NCBI GenBank assembly: GCA_024236215.1
Contig: JACKKX010000003.1
Location: 372,001 to 436,000 of the forward strand
Origin: Novosphingobium sp.
GTDB taxonomy: Bacteria; Pseudomonadota; Alphaproteobacteria; Sphingomonadales; Sphingomonadaceae
DNA: 64,000 bases
Direction: 5' to 3'
A program made the translations under genes and the position numbers. The notes beneath the pieces were generated by a model. It was not told where the DNA came from and searched no databases. It saw only the letters and a program-made list of their open reading frames with translations. Below are positions 35,958 to 45,483 of the stretch, piece after piece; the first letter of the stretch is position 1, and the number at the start of each line of letters is the position of its first letter.

Positions 35958-37030
35958 TCGCCCAGCGCCGCCAGCCGCTTGGCCTGATCCTCGGCGGTCA
36001 GCGCATCGATCAGCTCGCCCAGCCCCGGTCCTTCGAGGATTTCGGGCAGGCGGTGCAGGGTCAGGTTGATGCGGTGATCGGTGACGCGGCCTTGCGGGAA
36101 ATTGTAGGTGCGAATGCGCTCGCTGCGGTCGCCCGAACCCACCATCGCCCGCCGCGCCTCGGCCTCGGCGCCCTGGGCGGCATCGCGCTGGGCCTCGAAC
36201 AGGCGGGCGCGCAGCACGGCCATCGCCTTTTCCTTGTTCTTGTGCTGGCTGCGCCCGTCCTGGCAGGTCACCACGGTGCCGGTGGGAAGGTGGGTGATCC
36301 GCACTGCCGAATCGGTAGTGTTGACGTGCTGCCCGCCCGCGCCCGATGCCCGGTAGACGTCGATCTTGAGGTCCCTGTCCTCGATAGCCACGTCAACCTC
36401 GTCGGGTTCGGGCAGCACGGCGACGGTCGCCGCGCTGGTGTGGATTCGTCCGCCGCTTTCGGTCACGGGCACGCGCTGCACCCGGTGGACCCCGCTTTCG
36501 AACTTGAGCCTGGCGAAAACGCCGTTGCCGCTGATTTCGGCCACGGCTTCCTTGAAGCCCCCGATATCGCTGGCATTGGCGCTGACCATCTCGAAGCGCC
36601 AGCCCTGCTCGGCGGAGAAGCGTTCGTACATCCTGAGGAGATCGGCGGCGAACAGCGCGGCCTCGTCACCCCCGGTCCCGGCGCGCACTTCCAGCATGGC
36701 CGAGCGGCTGTCGGCCGCATCGCGCGGCAGCATGGCAATCGCCAGGGCGTGTTCGGCCCTGGGCAGGTCGGCCCTGATCCGCGCCAGTTCCTCCTCGGCC
36801 AGCTCGCGCATTTCGGGATCGGAGCCAGGTTCGTTTAGCGCGGCCAGGCTTGCCAGCTCGCCGCGCATCGACGCCACGGCCCCGGCGGCCTTGGCCACCG
36901 GCTCCAGCTCGGCATAGTCGCGGCTGGCGGCGATGAAGTCCTTGCCCTCCAAAGTTCCCGAAGCCAGCCGCGCCTCGATCTCGGCGAAGCGGGCAGCAAT
37001 CTGGGCAAGGCGGGCGTCGCTTATTGACAT
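35954..37030 (-). CDS. prfA: Peptide chain release factor 1
   Basis: 358 residues from the ATG at 37030. The frame is open upstream, but those codons come from an intergenic repeat. The anticodon-like motif is P-V-T at 188-190 (E. coli RF1 has PAT). GGQ is at 232-234 ([15 protein letters not shown]). PxT identifies RF1, which reads UAA and UAG. It overlaps prmC by 4 bp. Upstream is the palindromic repeat region and then hisS. Confidence 0.96.
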   Translation of the reverse strand: MSISDARLAQIAARFAEIEARLASGTLEGKDFIAASRDYAELEPVAKAAGAVASMRGELASLAALNEPGSDPEMRELAEEELARIRADLPRAEHALAIAMLPRDAADSRSAMLEVRAGTGGDEAALFAADLLRMYERFSAEQGWRFEMVSANASDIGGFKEAVAEISGNGVFARLKFESGVHRVQRVPVTESGGRIHTSAATVAVLPEPDEVDVAIEDRDLKIDVYRASGAGGQHVNTTDSAVRITHLPTGTVVTCQDGRSQHKNKEKAMAVLRARLFEAQRDAAQGAEAEARRAMVGSGDRSERIRTYNFPQGRVTDHRINLTLHRLPEILEGPGLGELIDALTAEDQAKRLAALGE

Positions 37031-37038
37031 GAGAATTG

Positions 37039-37075
37039 CCCCCCCTTCCCTGCGGGGAGGGGCAGGAGGTGGGGG
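37039..37075. repeat. REP-like palindrome, left member of an inverted pair
   Basis: A C-rich arm, TGCGGGG, then a G-rich arm ending GGTGGGGG. Its partner at 37115-37151 is in the opposite direction. Similar GC-rich palindromes are common between genes in sphingomonad genomes. Confidence 0.55.
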
Positions 37076-37076
37076 A

Positions 37077-37094
37077 GCGCGGCCGCAAGGCCGC
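37077..37094. repeat. GC hairpin between the two REP-like copies
   Basis: CGCGGCC-GCAA-GGCCGCG forms a 7-bp stem with a GNRA-type loop, at the centre of the inverted pair. Confidence 0.5.
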
Positions 37095-37114
37095 GTGTCG
37101 GCAACCGCGTGGAA

Positions 37115-37151
37115 CCCCCACCCCAGCCCCTCCCCTGCGGGGAGGGGCTGG
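37115..37151. repeat. REP-like palindrome, right member of an inverted pair
   Basis: CCCCCACCCC then CCCCTCCCC-TGC-GGGGAGGGG. The reverse complement resembles the left copy at 37039-37075. It lies between the hisS stop and prfA and may act as a weak bidirectional terminator or mRNA stabiliser. Confidence 0.55.
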
Positions 37152-37169
37152 TAGCGCCAATGCAGATCG

Positions 37170-38495
37170 TCAGCATTGCGCGTAGAGGTTCCATTCAAGA
37201 GTGACAGCTTCGTTTCCGTGCATCTCAAACGGTATGACTAAGAACACGGACTTGAGAGCCCGGAGCATCTCAGTTCGCAGAGCGATCATTGCTTCGTCTT
37301 TCGGAGCGATCGGCTTGAGTTGAATATTGGCGATTGCATCTGTTGAAGTGAAATCGGAGTGGCGCGTCACAACGACGATTGCTTCCGACTTGCTTCGAGC
37401 CCTGTCGAAATCTTTCCGGTGCGGTGAACGCAAAGACTCCTCGCATCCAAATCCGTTTCGTCGAAGTGCCGAGCAAACAGCCCGAGCAACGGCTTCATCA
37501 TCTGGACCAGCTGCGACAACTGCCACACGCAAATCTCGGGAAACACCCCCCACCAACATCGCCAGCCGCTCGATCCCGGCAGCCCAGCCAACCGCCGGGG
37601 TGTGCGGCCCGCCCAGGCTTTCCATCAGCCCGTCATAGCGCCCGCCGCCCAGCACGGTGCCTTGCGCGCCGAGCCGGTCGGTGACGAATTCGAAGGCGGT
37701 GTGGCGGTAATAGTCGAGCCCGCGCACCAGCGCCGGGGCGCGGGTCCAGGCGACGCCTGCCGCATCGAGGCCCGAGGTGACCTTGCCGAAAAAATCCTGC
37801 GCCTCGCCGCTCAGGAAGTCGTCGATCTTGGGCGCATCGGCCACAAAGGCCCGGTCGCGCGGGTCCTTGCTGTCGAGGATGCGCAAAGGGTTGCGCTCCA
37901 GCCGGTCCTGCGAATCCTCGCTCAGCTCACCCTTCACGCCAAAGAAGTATTCGATCAGCGCCGCGCGCCAGGCATCGCGGCTGGCCGCGTCGCCCAGGGT
38001 GTTGAGCATCAGCGTCACCCCGTCGGCGATGCCCAATTCCTTAAGGAGCTGGTCGGCCAGGCACAGCAGTTCCACATCGGCTTGCGGTTCACCCGCGCCG
38101 AGGATCTCGGCATCGAGTTGATGGAACTGGCGGTAGCGGCCCTTTTGCGGGCGTTCGTAGCGGAACAGCGGACCGTGGGTGGCAACCTTGAGCGGGGCGT
38201 GCTGCTGCCAGCCGTTGGTGAGGAAAGCCCGGCAGATCCCGGCGGTGAATTCGGGGCGCAGGGTGAGCGATTCGCCGCCGCGATCCTCGAACGAATACAT
38301 CTCCTTGGAGACGACGTCAGTCGTCTCGCCGATGCTCCGAGAGAACACCTCGGTCTTCTCGAAAACCGGCATTTCCACCCGGCGGAAGCGGTAGAGCTTG
38401 CGCACCCGCTCGAAGGTTTCGACGACATGCGCGAAAGCCTCGGCCTCGGCGCCGAAAATGTCCTGGGTTCCCCTGATCGCCTGCGGTGTGTTCAT
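37170..38495 (-). CDS. hisS: Histidine-tRNA ligase with an atypical C-terminal domain
   Basis: 441 residues. The catalytic core (about 1-315) is class II His[27 protein letters not shown] (motif 2), and [14 protein letters not shown] with AGIERLAML (motif 3). The last ~125 residues are unlike the usual anticodon-binding domain: the G-N-L-K-K-type stretch is missing and only a faint [12 protein letters not shown] resemblance remains. From about 37548 to 37170 the DNA also drops in GC and uses codons rare in the core (GTT, GGA, CGA, TCA, ACA). This suggests replacement of the 3' end by recombination. Catalysis should be intact; anticodon recognition may differ. Confidence 0.9.
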   Translation of the reverse strand: MNTPQAIRGTQDIFGAEAEAFAHVVETFERVRKLYRFRRVEMPVFEKTEVFSRSIGETTDVVSKEMYSFEDRGGESLTLRPEFTAGICRAFLTNGWQQHAPLKVATHGPLFRYERPQKGRYRQFHQLDAEILGAGEPQADVELLCLADQLLKELGIADGVTLMLNTLGDAASRDAWRAALIEYFFGVKGELSEDSQDRLERNPLRILDSKDPRDRAFVADAPKIDDFLSGEAQDFFGKVTSGLDAAGVAWTRAPALVRGLDYYRHTAFEFVTDRLGAQGTVLGGGRYDGLMESLGGPHTPAVGWAAGIERLAMLVGGVSRDLRVAVVAAGPDDEAVARAVCSALRRNGFGCEESLRSPHRKDFDRARSKSEAIVVVTRHSDFTSTDAIANIQLKPIAPKDEAMIALRTEMLRALKSVFLVIPFEMHGNEAVTLEWNLYAQC

Positions 38496-38582
38496 GGGAA
38501 AGCGCCCCTAGACCTTTTGTCCTTCGTCGAAAAGCCGTTGCCGAAGGTTGCGATGCAATGGTCCGCGCGGCATGAACCGGTA

Positions 38583-40538
38583 ATGCAGACGAAATCGAAC
38601 GTTATGAGCGCTCTGGCCGCCGTTCTGGCGCTTGCCGGCGCTGCCCCCTCGCTCGCCGCCAATTCCGCTCCGCAGGCGGTTCCGATCGTGGCGACCGTCC
38701 CCGCCCCGGTCGATACGCCCTGGCCGGGGGGCGCGATCACGCTCGATATCGATGCCAGCGACACCGCGCGTTCGGTGTTCCGCGTGACCGAGACGATCCC
38801 GCTTGCCCCCGGCACCCGCCGCCTGACCTTGCTCTATCCGCAGTGGCTGCCGGGCAACCACGCGCCGACCGGCCCGGTAACCCAGCTGGTCGACCTCAAA
38901 TTCGAGGCCGATGGCAAGCCGGTGAAATGGTCGCGCGATCCGGTCGAGCTGTTCGCGTTCCACCTCGATCTGCCCGAAGGCGCCCGCCAGGTGACCGCGC
39001 GCTTCATCCACACTGCGCCGCTGCAGGAAAGCGAGGGGCGGGTGACGATGACGGCGGCGATCATCAATCTGCAATGGGAGAAGATGAGCCTTTACCCCGC
39101 CGGGCACTATGTGCGGCAACTGCGCTATCGCCCGAGCGTGACCCTGCCCGAAGGATGGAGCGCGGCGACTGCGCTCGATGGGGTGAACCAGGCGGGCAGC
39201 CGCTGGTCATGGGGTGAGGTCACCTATGACACGCTGGTCGATTCGCCGATCTTTGCGGGCAAAAACTTCCGCAAGTGGGATCTGGGCCACGGAGTGACGC
39301 TCAACGTGGTGGCCGACAAGGCCGAACAGCTTGGCGCCACGGGCGAGCAGATCGCCGCCCACGGCGCGCTGGTCGAGGAAGCACTGATCGCCTTTGGCAG
39401 CCGCCATTTCGATCACTACGAGCTGCTGCTGGCGCTGTCGGACAAGCTCAGCGGGATCGGGCTTGAGCACCATCGATCGAGCGAGAACCAGCTCGATCCG
39501 CGCGCCTTCCTCGATTGGGACAAGAACGAATACGAGCGCGATCTGCTGCCGCATGAATTCAGCCATTCGTGGAGCGGCAAGTTCCGCCGCCCGGCGCGGC
39601 TGTGGACCCCGGACTATCGCCAGCCGATGCAGGACGATCTGCTCTGGGCTTACGAGGGGCAGGACGAGTTCTGGGGGCTGGTGCTCTCGGCCCGCTCGGG
39701 GCTGCAATCGAAGGATATGGTGCTGGGCCAGCTGGCCAGTTCGGCGGGCAAGTATTCCAACCAGGCCGGGCGGCGCTGGCGCTCGATCGAGGATACCGGG
39801 TTCGATCCGGCGATGGGCTACCACAAACCCAAACCCTGGGCCTCGCTGGCGCGCGGGACCGACTATTACAGCGAAGGGGCGCTGGTCTGGCTTGAGGCGG
39901 ATCAGGTGATCTGCGCCGGAACCGCCGGGCGCAGGTCGATCGACGATTTTGCCCAGCGCTTCCTGGGCGCACGTGACGGCGATTGGGGCGAAATGACCTT
40001 CGAGATGAAGGACGTGGTCGCCGCGCTGAACAGCGTCTACTCCCACGACTGGGATCTCTTTCTGCGCACCCGCCTGATGACCCCGGGCCAGCCCGCGCCG
40101 GTACGCGGGATCGAGCTGGGCGGTTATCGGCTGGTGTGGAAGGACGCCCCCAACCCCTACGATGCGGCGCGCATGGCGGCTGGGCGCAGCCTGGCGCTAG
40201 ACTATTCGCTCGGCTTCACGCTCGACAAGGACGGGCGGGTTTCCGCCACCTTGTGGGACAGCCCGGGCTTCAACGCCGGGATTGTTACGGGTGCGCGGAT
40301 CGTTGCGGTCAACGGCGCGGCCTACAGCGCTGACGAGATCAAGGCGGCGATTGCCGCTGCTGCCGGGGGAGCCCCGCTTGAGCTGTTGGTCCAGCGCGGG
40401 GATCGTTTCACCACGGTGGCGATTGATTATCGCGGCGGCCTGCGCTGGCCCTGGCTTGAGCGCGCCGCGCCGGGCACCGCCCCAGCCGGGCTCGATCTGC
40501 TGCTCGCACCCCGCAGGCCGTTGCCAGGGCGCAAGTGA
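38583..40538 (+). CDS. M61 family metallopeptidase with PDZ domain
   Basis: 651 residues from the ATG at 38583. Signal peptide cleaved near residue 26 (PSLAA-NS). Zinc motif H324-E-F-S-H328, in PHEFSHSWSGKFRRP, is the hallmark of glycyl aminopeptidases of family M61. A C-terminal PDZ-like domain follows (GFNAGIVTGARIVAVNGAAYSA, about residues 545-610). Secreted to the periplasm, it should trim peptides with N-terminal Gly or Ala. Codons upstream of 38583 are a shadow of hisS. It diverges from hisS and is followed by ppa after 48 bp. Confidence 0.92.
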   Translation: MQTKSNVMSALAAVLALAGAAPSLAANSAPQAVPIVATVPAPVDTPWPGGAITLDIDASDTARSVFRVTETIPLAPGTRRLTLLYPQWLPGNHAPTGPVTQLVDLKFEADGKPVKWSRDPVELFAFHLDLPEGARQVTARFIHTAPLQESEGRVTMTAAIINLQWEKMSLYPAGHYVRQLRYRPSVTLPEGWSAATALDGVNQAGSRWSWGEVTYDTLVDSPIFAGKNFRKWDLGHGVTLNVVADKAEQLGATGEQIAAHGALVEEALIAFGSRHFDHYELLLALSDKLSGIGLEHHRSSENQLDPRAFLDWDKNEYERDLLPHEFSHSWSGKFRRPARLWTPDYRQPMQDDLLWAYEGQDEFWGLVLSARSGLQSKDMVLGQLASSAGKYSNQAGRRWRSIEDTGFDPAMGYHKPKPWASLARGTDYYSEGALVWLEADQVICAGTAGRRSIDDFAQRFLGARDGDWGEMTFEMKDVVAALNSVYSHDWDLFLRTRLMTPGQPAPVRGIELGGYRLVWKDAPNPYDAARMAAGRSLALDYSLGFTLDKDGRVSATLWDSPGFNAGIVTGARIVAVNGAAYSADEIKAAIAAAAGGAPLELLVQRGDRFTTVAIDYRGGLRWPWLERAAPGTAPAGLDLLLAPRRPLPGRK

Positions 40539-40586
40539 TCGCATTCCTGTTGCAGTGCAGCAAGGGCAAGGCTAGAGCCGCGGGCC

Positions 40587-41126
40587 ATGCGTATCGACAA
40601 GATCCCCGTAGGCGACAATCCGCCCGAGAGCCTCAACGTCATCATCGAGGTGCCGGTCGGCGGCGAACCGGTGAAGTACGAATTCGACAAGGAATCGGGC
40701 GCGCTGTTCGTTGACCGGATCCTGCACACCCCGATGCGCTATCCGGCCAATTACGGCTTCATTCCGCACACCTTGTCGGACGATGGCGATCCGCTCGACG
40801 CGCTGGTGATCGCGCGCTCGCCCTTCGTGCCGGGCTGCGTGGTGCGCGCCCGCCCGATCGGCGTGCTCAACCTTGAAGACGAACACGGCGGCGACGAAAA
40901 GCTGATCTGCGTGCCGGTGGATTCGACCTTTCCCTATTATTCCGACATCGGCGAGCAGAAGGATCTGCCCTCGATCGTGCTGGCGCAGATCGAGCACTTT
41001 TTCACCCACTACAAGGACCTCGAGGCCGAGAAGTGGGTGCGGATCGGCAAGTGGGGCGATGCCGACGACGCCAAGCGCGTGGTGCAGGAATGCATCGCAC
41101 GATATGAGGCTTCGAAGGCCGGTTGA
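40587..41126 (+). CDS. ppa: Inorganic pyrophosphatase
   Basis: 179 residues, the size of a family I enzyme. KYEFDKESGALFVDR and the metal-binding DDGDPLDALV signature are visible, plus the late Lys in FFTHYKDLEAEKW. It hydrolyses pyrophosphate in the cytoplasm and so drives biosynthesis. Only a weak ribosome site (AAGGC) is seen. It ends 84 bp before the convergent pmbA. Confidence 0.96.
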   Translation: MRIDKIPVGDNPPESLNVIIEVPVGGEPVKYEFDKESGALFVDRILHTPMRYPANYGFIPHTLSDDGDPLDALVIARSPFVPGCVVRARPIGVLNLEDEHGGDEKLICVPVDSTFPYYSDIGEQKDLPSIVLAQIEHFFTHYKDLEAEKWVRIGKWGDADDAKRVVQECIARYEASKAG

Positions 41127-41167
41127 GTCCTTTTCCGCCTGACGGGGGAGCAGGCTGGCAAGGTAAA

Positions 41168-41189
41168 GCTGATCGCGGAGGCGATCAGC
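41168..41189 (-). terminator. Hairpin terminator between ppa and pmbA
   Basis: GCTGATCGC and GCGATCAGC form a perfect 9-bp stem with a 4-nt loop. On the minus strand TTTACC follows, so it best fits the pmbA end but may serve both convergent genes. Confidence 0.5.
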
Positions 41190-41210
41190 GCATCCGGCAA
41201 GCGCCTCTCC

Positions 41211-42545
41211 TCAATCCCCCGCTACCGTCATCCCGTCGATGCGGATCGTGGGGACGTTGATCGAGCGGTGCCATTCCAGATCGCTGGCGGGGGTGAGCTG
41301 CGCGAACATGGCGATCAGGTTGCCCGCCACGGTGAATTCGGCCACCGGCCCGGCGATCTTTCCCCCGACGATGCGGAAGCCCGAAGCGCCGCGGCTGTAA
41401 TCGCCGGTCACCGCGTTGACCCCGTGGCCGATCAGCTCGGTAACATAGACCCCGTCGGCAATGTCCGCGATCAGCTCGGCCACGCTCATCGACCCGGCGG
41501 CGAGATACATGTTGGCGGGCGAGACCCCGTGTCCGCGTGTGGCATGGCCGGTCGGCTGGCGGCCGAGCTGCCGCGCTGCGGCGGCATCCATCAGCCAGCC
41601 GGTCAGCCGCCCGCCATCGACCAGCTTGCGCGCGCTGACCGCCAATCCTTCGCCGTCGAAGGGGTGAGAGGAAAGTCCGCGCCTGCGCAGCGGATCCTCG
41701 GCGATGTCCACGCCTGGGGCAAAGATCTGGGCTTTTTCCTTGTCGAGCAGGAAGCTTGCGCGCCGGGCAATGGCGCTGCCGCTGATTGCCCCGGCCAGAT
41801 GGCCCAGCAGACTGCCCCCGACACGGGGATCGAACACTACCGGCATCGGCCCGCTCTTGACCCGGCCCGGATCGAGCCGGGCAACCGCACGGGTGCCGGC
41901 TTGAGCGCCGATCTCCGCCGGACTGGGCAGGTCTTCGCTGTGGTGCGCGCTGCGCCAGGCATAGTCGCGCTGCATTCCCGATCCCTCGCCCGCCACCATC
42001 GTCGCGCTGATCGATCGCCCGGTAGCGGCGTAGGAACCTGCGAAACCATGGCTGGTGGCAAGCGCGAAAACCCGGTTCGAGGCGTTGGCGCTGGCACCCT
42101 TGCTGTTGCTGACACCGGCCACCGCGCGCGCCGCGTCCTCGCACTCCAGCGCCAGTTCGCGCAGGCGCTGCGGGCTTGGCTCCCGGGTATCGCACAGGTC
42201 GAGGTCGGGAAACGGCCCCCTGGCCAGCAGCTCTTCGGGCGCGAGCCCGGCAAAGCGGTCTTCCGGGGCGGCCCGAGCCATCGCCACCGCGCGGGTCGCA
42301 AGCTCGCTCAGCGCGGCATCGGACAAGTCGCTCGAGCCGATTGAGGCCGAACCCTTGCCCACGAAAACCCTGAGGTCGAGGTGCTCGCTCTCCGAGCGTT
42401 CGACATCCTCGAGCTGGCCCAACCGCACCTGCACGCCCTCGGAAGAACTGCCCGAATAGACCGCGTCGGCGGCATCAGCGCCCGCGCGGCGCGCCAGATC
42501 GACCAGCGCGGCAGCGCGGGCCTGGGCCTGAGTGGAATCGAGCAT
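41211..42545 (-). CDS. pmbA: PmbA/TldE-type metalloprotease subunit
   Basis: 444 residues. The fold has the N-terminal LEDVERSESEHLDLRVFVGK stretch, a central SNSKGASANASNRVFALATSHGF and the C-terminal GVYVTELIGHGVNAVTGDYSRGASG region. The GDYSRGA motif marks PmbA/TldE, the partner that lacks the TldD zinc site. With TldD it makes a heterodimeric protease that matures small peptides and degrades unfolded ones. tldD is not in this window. Confidence 0.92.
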   Translation of the reverse strand: MLDSTQAQARAAALVDLARRAGADAADAVYSGSSSEGVQVRLGQLEDVERSESEHLDLRVFVGKGSASIGSSDLSDAALSELATRAVAMARAAPEDRFAGLAPEELLARGPFPDLDLCDTREPSPQRLRELALECEDAARAVAGVSNSKGASANASNRVFALATSHGFAGSYAATGRSISATMVAGEGSGMQRDYAWRSAHHSEDLPSPAEIGAQAGTRAVARLDPGRVKSGPMPVVFDPRVGGSLLGHLAGAISGSAIARRASFLLDKEKAQIFAPGVDIAEDPLRRRGLSSHPFDGEGLAVSARKLVDGGRLTGWLMDAAAARQLGRQPTGHATRGHGVSPANMYLAAGSMSVAELIADIADGVYVTELIGHGVNAVTGDYSRGASGFRIVGGKIAGPVAEFTVAGNLIAMFAQLTPASDLEWHRSINVPTIRIDGMTVAGD

Positions 42546-42607
42546 GGGGCGTGGCTACTCCGAAGCTGGGGAGCAGCCGATCTAGGGATGCGAAGGCAAA
42601 AGGGCAA

Positions 42608-42988
42608 TCAGCCGAAAAACAGCGCCAGCAGCTTGAACAGCGCGGTGATCGCGAAAGGCAAGCCGATCGCCATCAGCCACAGCCAGGTCCGGTCCCGGCG
42701 GTAGGCGGCGGCGAAGGACGGATCGGCGGCCTGATCGTCGTTAAGGCGGTTCCAGCGATGCTCGAACCGGCGGCAGGCCGGAATGATCGCGGCGACCAGC
42801 AACGCGAGCGCGAAATAGGGCAGCAGCGATCCGCCCTTGGAGTGGAGCGCGCCCATGGTGACGAAAATCTGCAGCGCGGTATAGGCCAGCAGCGCATAGG
42901 CGATGTTGTCGCTCATCCGCTTGCGCCAGTCGAGCGGCTTGTCCTGCGCCGGCTTGCCCCAGACCTCGGCTTGCCAGTTCTTGGCCAT
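42608..42988 (-). CDS. Conserved small membrane protein, function unknown
   Basis: 126 residues from the ATG at 42988 (GAGGGGAC upstream). A soluble start with an acidic/basic patch (KNWQAEVWGKPAQDKPLDWRKRM) precedes three helices (about residues 30-47, 55-72 and 102-123). I know it only as a conserved sphingomonad hypothetical. It is divergent from lptB with a 172-bp gap. Confidence 0.7.
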   Translation of the reverse strand: MAKNWQAEVWGKPAQDKPLDWRKRMSDNIAYALLAYTALQIFVTMGALHSKGGSLLPYFALALLVAAIIPACRRFEHRWNRLNDDQAADPSFAAAYRRDRTWLWLMAIGLPFAITALFKLLALFFG

Positions 42989-43160
42989 TGTTCTGTCCCC
43001 TCCAGCGGCCCCAGGGATGAGTAAAACACCGAAGGCCCGGATTATCAACCCTCGTTAAGCATTGCTGCTATGGCCGGATTGCGACAGACCATGCAGGAAA
43101 CCTGCCAAATTGCCCCGTCGATCTTGCCCAGCCAGCCCGAGCCGCCTAAATCGCCCCGAG

Positions 43161-43940
43161 ATGGATAGTTCGACCCACCTTGCCGACCCGCGCCCCGCCG
43201 CCGCCCCGCCGATCCCGCAGGGCGGGCTTGAAGTGATCTCGATCGCCAAGAGCTACGACAAGCGCGCGGTGCTCACCGATATCTCGCTCTCGGTCGCCAA
43301 GGGCGAGGTGCTGGGTCTGCTGGGGCCGAACGGTGCGGGCAAGACCACCTGTTTCTATTCGATCATGGGGCTGGTGCGGCCGGATTCGGGGCGGATCCTG
43401 ATGGACGGGGTCGATGTCACCAACCTGCCGATGTATCGCCGCGCGATCCTGGGGCTGGGCTATCTGCCGCAGGAAACAAGCATCTTTCGCGGCATGACGG
43501 TTGAACAGAACATCAACTGCGTGCTCGAGCTGGTCGAACCCGACGCCGAGGTCCGCGCGCAGGAGCTTGAGCGGCTGCTTGAGGAATTCGGGCTGACGCG
43601 GCTGCGCGCCAGCGCGGCGATGGCGCTTTCGGGCGGTGAGCGGCGGCGCTGCGAAATCGCCCGGGCGCTTGCCGCCAACCCTTCGATCATGCTGCTCGAC
43701 GAACCCTTCGCCGGGATCGATCCGCTTTCGATCGCCGATATCCGTCACCTGGTGATCGACCTCAAGGAGCGCGGGATCGGGGTGCTGATCACCGATCACA
43801 ACGTGCGCGAAACGCTCGATATCGTCGATCGGGCCTGCATCATCTATGGCGGGCAGGTGCTGTTTGCGGGCAGCCCCGAGGCACTGGTTGCCGATGAGAA
43901 CGTGCGCCGCCTCTACCTTGGCGAAGGATTCACGCTCTAG
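43161..43940 (+). CDS. lptB: LPS export ABC transporter ATPase
   Basis: 259 residues from the ATG at 43161; the longer frame upstream has no ribosome site. Walker A GPNGAGKTT, signature LSGGERRR and Walker B LLDEPFAGIDP are intact, and the H-loop is in VLITDHNVRE. LptB powers LPS extraction from the inner membrane with LptFG. It pairs with rpoN, the usual neighbour in proteobacteria, 12 bp later. LptE for the same pathway is at 57402-57899. Confidence 0.96.
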   Translation: MDSSTHLADPRPAAAPPIPQGGLEVISIAKSYDKRAVLTDISLSVAKGEVLGLLGPNGAGKTTCFYSIMGLVRPDSGRILMDGVDVTNLPMYRRAILGLGYLPQETSIFRGMTVEQNINCVLELVEPDAEVRAQELERLLEEFGLTRLRASAAMALSGGERRRCEIARALAANPSIMLLDEPFAGIDPLSIADIRHLVIDLKERGIGVLITDHNVRETLDIVDRACIIYGGQVLFAGSPEALVADENVRRLYLGEGFTL

Positions 43941-43951
43941 GCGGCCCGATC

Positions 43952-45436
43952 ATGGCGCTCGGTCCCAGACTTGACCTGAGGCAAAGCCAGTCGCTGGTGA
44001 TGACGCCGCAGCTTCAGCAGGCGATCAAGCTGCTGGCGCTGTCGAACCTTGAGATCGAAACCTTCATCGGCGAGGCGCTCGATGCCAATCCGCTGCTGGA
44101 AATCGGCGAGGCGGGTCCCGCCCATGCCGAGGCAGCGGGGCCGGACGAGGGCGAAGCGCGGCGCACCACGCTGGAAAGCTCCCCGGTCGATCAGCTCGTT
44201 GCCGAAGGCCGGGCCGAGGACGATCGCCCGCTCGATATCGATGCCACCGCGCTCGACCGCGATCGCGATACCGGTGACTGGAGCGCCGAGTTCCGCCTGG
44301 GCGGGGGCGAGGAGGGGCCGGGAATCGATGAACGCGGCGAAGGGGAGAAAACCCTGGCCGAACATCTGGGCTCCCAGATCGGTGCGGCCACCCGCGATCA
44401 GCGCTGCGCCTTCATCGCCCGCCACATCGTCGGCCAGCTTGACGAGGCGGGTTACCTGCCGGTGCCGCTGCGCGAAGTCGCCGCCGAGCTGGGGGTCACG
44501 CTGGGCGAGGCCGAGGCCGGGCTGGAACTGGTGCAAAGCCTCGACCCGACCGGGGTTGGGGCGCGAAATCTTGGCGAATGCCTGGCGCTCCAGGCCAGGG
44601 AGGCCGACCGCTACGATCCCTGCATGGAGCGGCTGCTCGACAATCTCGACCTGATCGCCAGGGGCGATCTGGCCCGGCTCAAGCGGATCTGCGGGGTCGA
44701 TGACGAGGACTTCGCCGACATGCTGGGCGAGCTGCGCCGCTACGATCCCAAGCCGGGGTTGCGTTTTACCGCCGGCGGGGGCGAGGCGGTGACGCCCGAT
44801 ATCCTGATCGGTGCGCGCAGCGACGGCGGCTGGGACGTGCGGCTCAACGAGGCGACCCTGCCGCGGCTGATCGTCAACCGCAGTTATTACGTGGAAATGC
44901 GTGGCGCCTGTGATGACAAGGCGGCACGCGGCTGGCTTTCGGATAAGCTGGCCGATGCCAACTGGCTGGTGAAGGCGCTCGATCAGCGCGCCAGGACCAT
45001 CCTCAAGGTCGCCAGCGAGCTGGTCAAACAGCAGGACGGCTTCTTCCGTCACGGCGTTGCGCAATTGAAGCCGCTGACACTGCGCACCGTGGCCGAGGCG
45101 ATCGGGATGCACGAATCGACCGTCAGCCGCGTCACCTCGAACAAATATCTGCTGTGCGCGCGCGGCACATTCGAGCTCAAATACTTCTTCACCTCGGGCG
45201 TGGGCTCGACCCAAGGCGAGGGCGGGGCTTCGGCCGAGGCGGTCAAGGCCGCGATCCGCCAGTTGATCGATGCGGAGGATCCCAAGGCGATCCTCTCAGA
45301 CGATACCCTGGTCGATCTGCTCAAGGCGCGTGGCTATGACCTCGCCCGCCGCACCGTGGCCAAATACCGCGAGGCGATCGGGCTTGGTTCGTCGGTGCAG
45401 CGGCGGCGGCAAAAGGCGCTGGCGCGAATGGGCTGA
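43952..45436 (+). CDS. rpoN: RNA polymerase sigma-54 factor
   Basis: 494 residues. An N-terminal Gln-rich activator-interacting region (QSQSLVMTPQLQQAIKLLALSN), a core-binding middle, and the C-terminal helix-turn-helix with the RpoN box ARRTVAKYRE are all present. It directs transcription from -24/-12 promoters under enhancer-binding proteins. It comes 12 bp after lptB. The usual downstream hpf and PTS genes are not here; an exported RidA gene follows instead. Confidence 0.97.
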   Translation: MALGPRLDLRQSQSLVMTPQLQQAIKLLALSNLEIETFIGEALDANPLLEIGEAGPAHAEAAGPDEGEARRTTLESSPVDQLVAEGRAEDDRPLDIDATALDRDRDTGDWSAEFRLGGGEEGPGIDERGEGEKTLAEHLGSQIGAATRDQRCAFIARHIVGQLDEAGYLPVPLREVAAELGVTLGEAEAGLELVQSLDPTGVGARNLGECLALQAREADRYDPCMERLLDNLDLIARGDLARLKRICGVDDEDFADMLGELRRYDPKPGLRFTAGGGEAVTPDILIGARSDGGWDVRLNEATLPRLIVNRSYYVEMRGACDDKAARGWLSDKLADANWLVKALDQRARTILKVASELVKQQDGFFRHGVAQLKPLTLRTVAEAIGMHESTVSRVTSNKYLLCARGTFELKYFFTSGVGSTQGEGGASAEAVKAAIRQLIDAEDPKAILSDDTLVDLLKARGYDLARRTVAKYREAIGLGSSVQRRRQKALARMG

Positions 45437-45483
45437 GCGGTTATCGTGGGGTTCTCGGCAACCGAGCCCCGCGGAGACAAACC

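Noticed and set aside
37602-38582. Extension of the M61 peptidase frame upstream
   Set aside because: These codons overlap hisS on the other strand and precede the signal peptide. The ATG at 38583 gives a normal signal.
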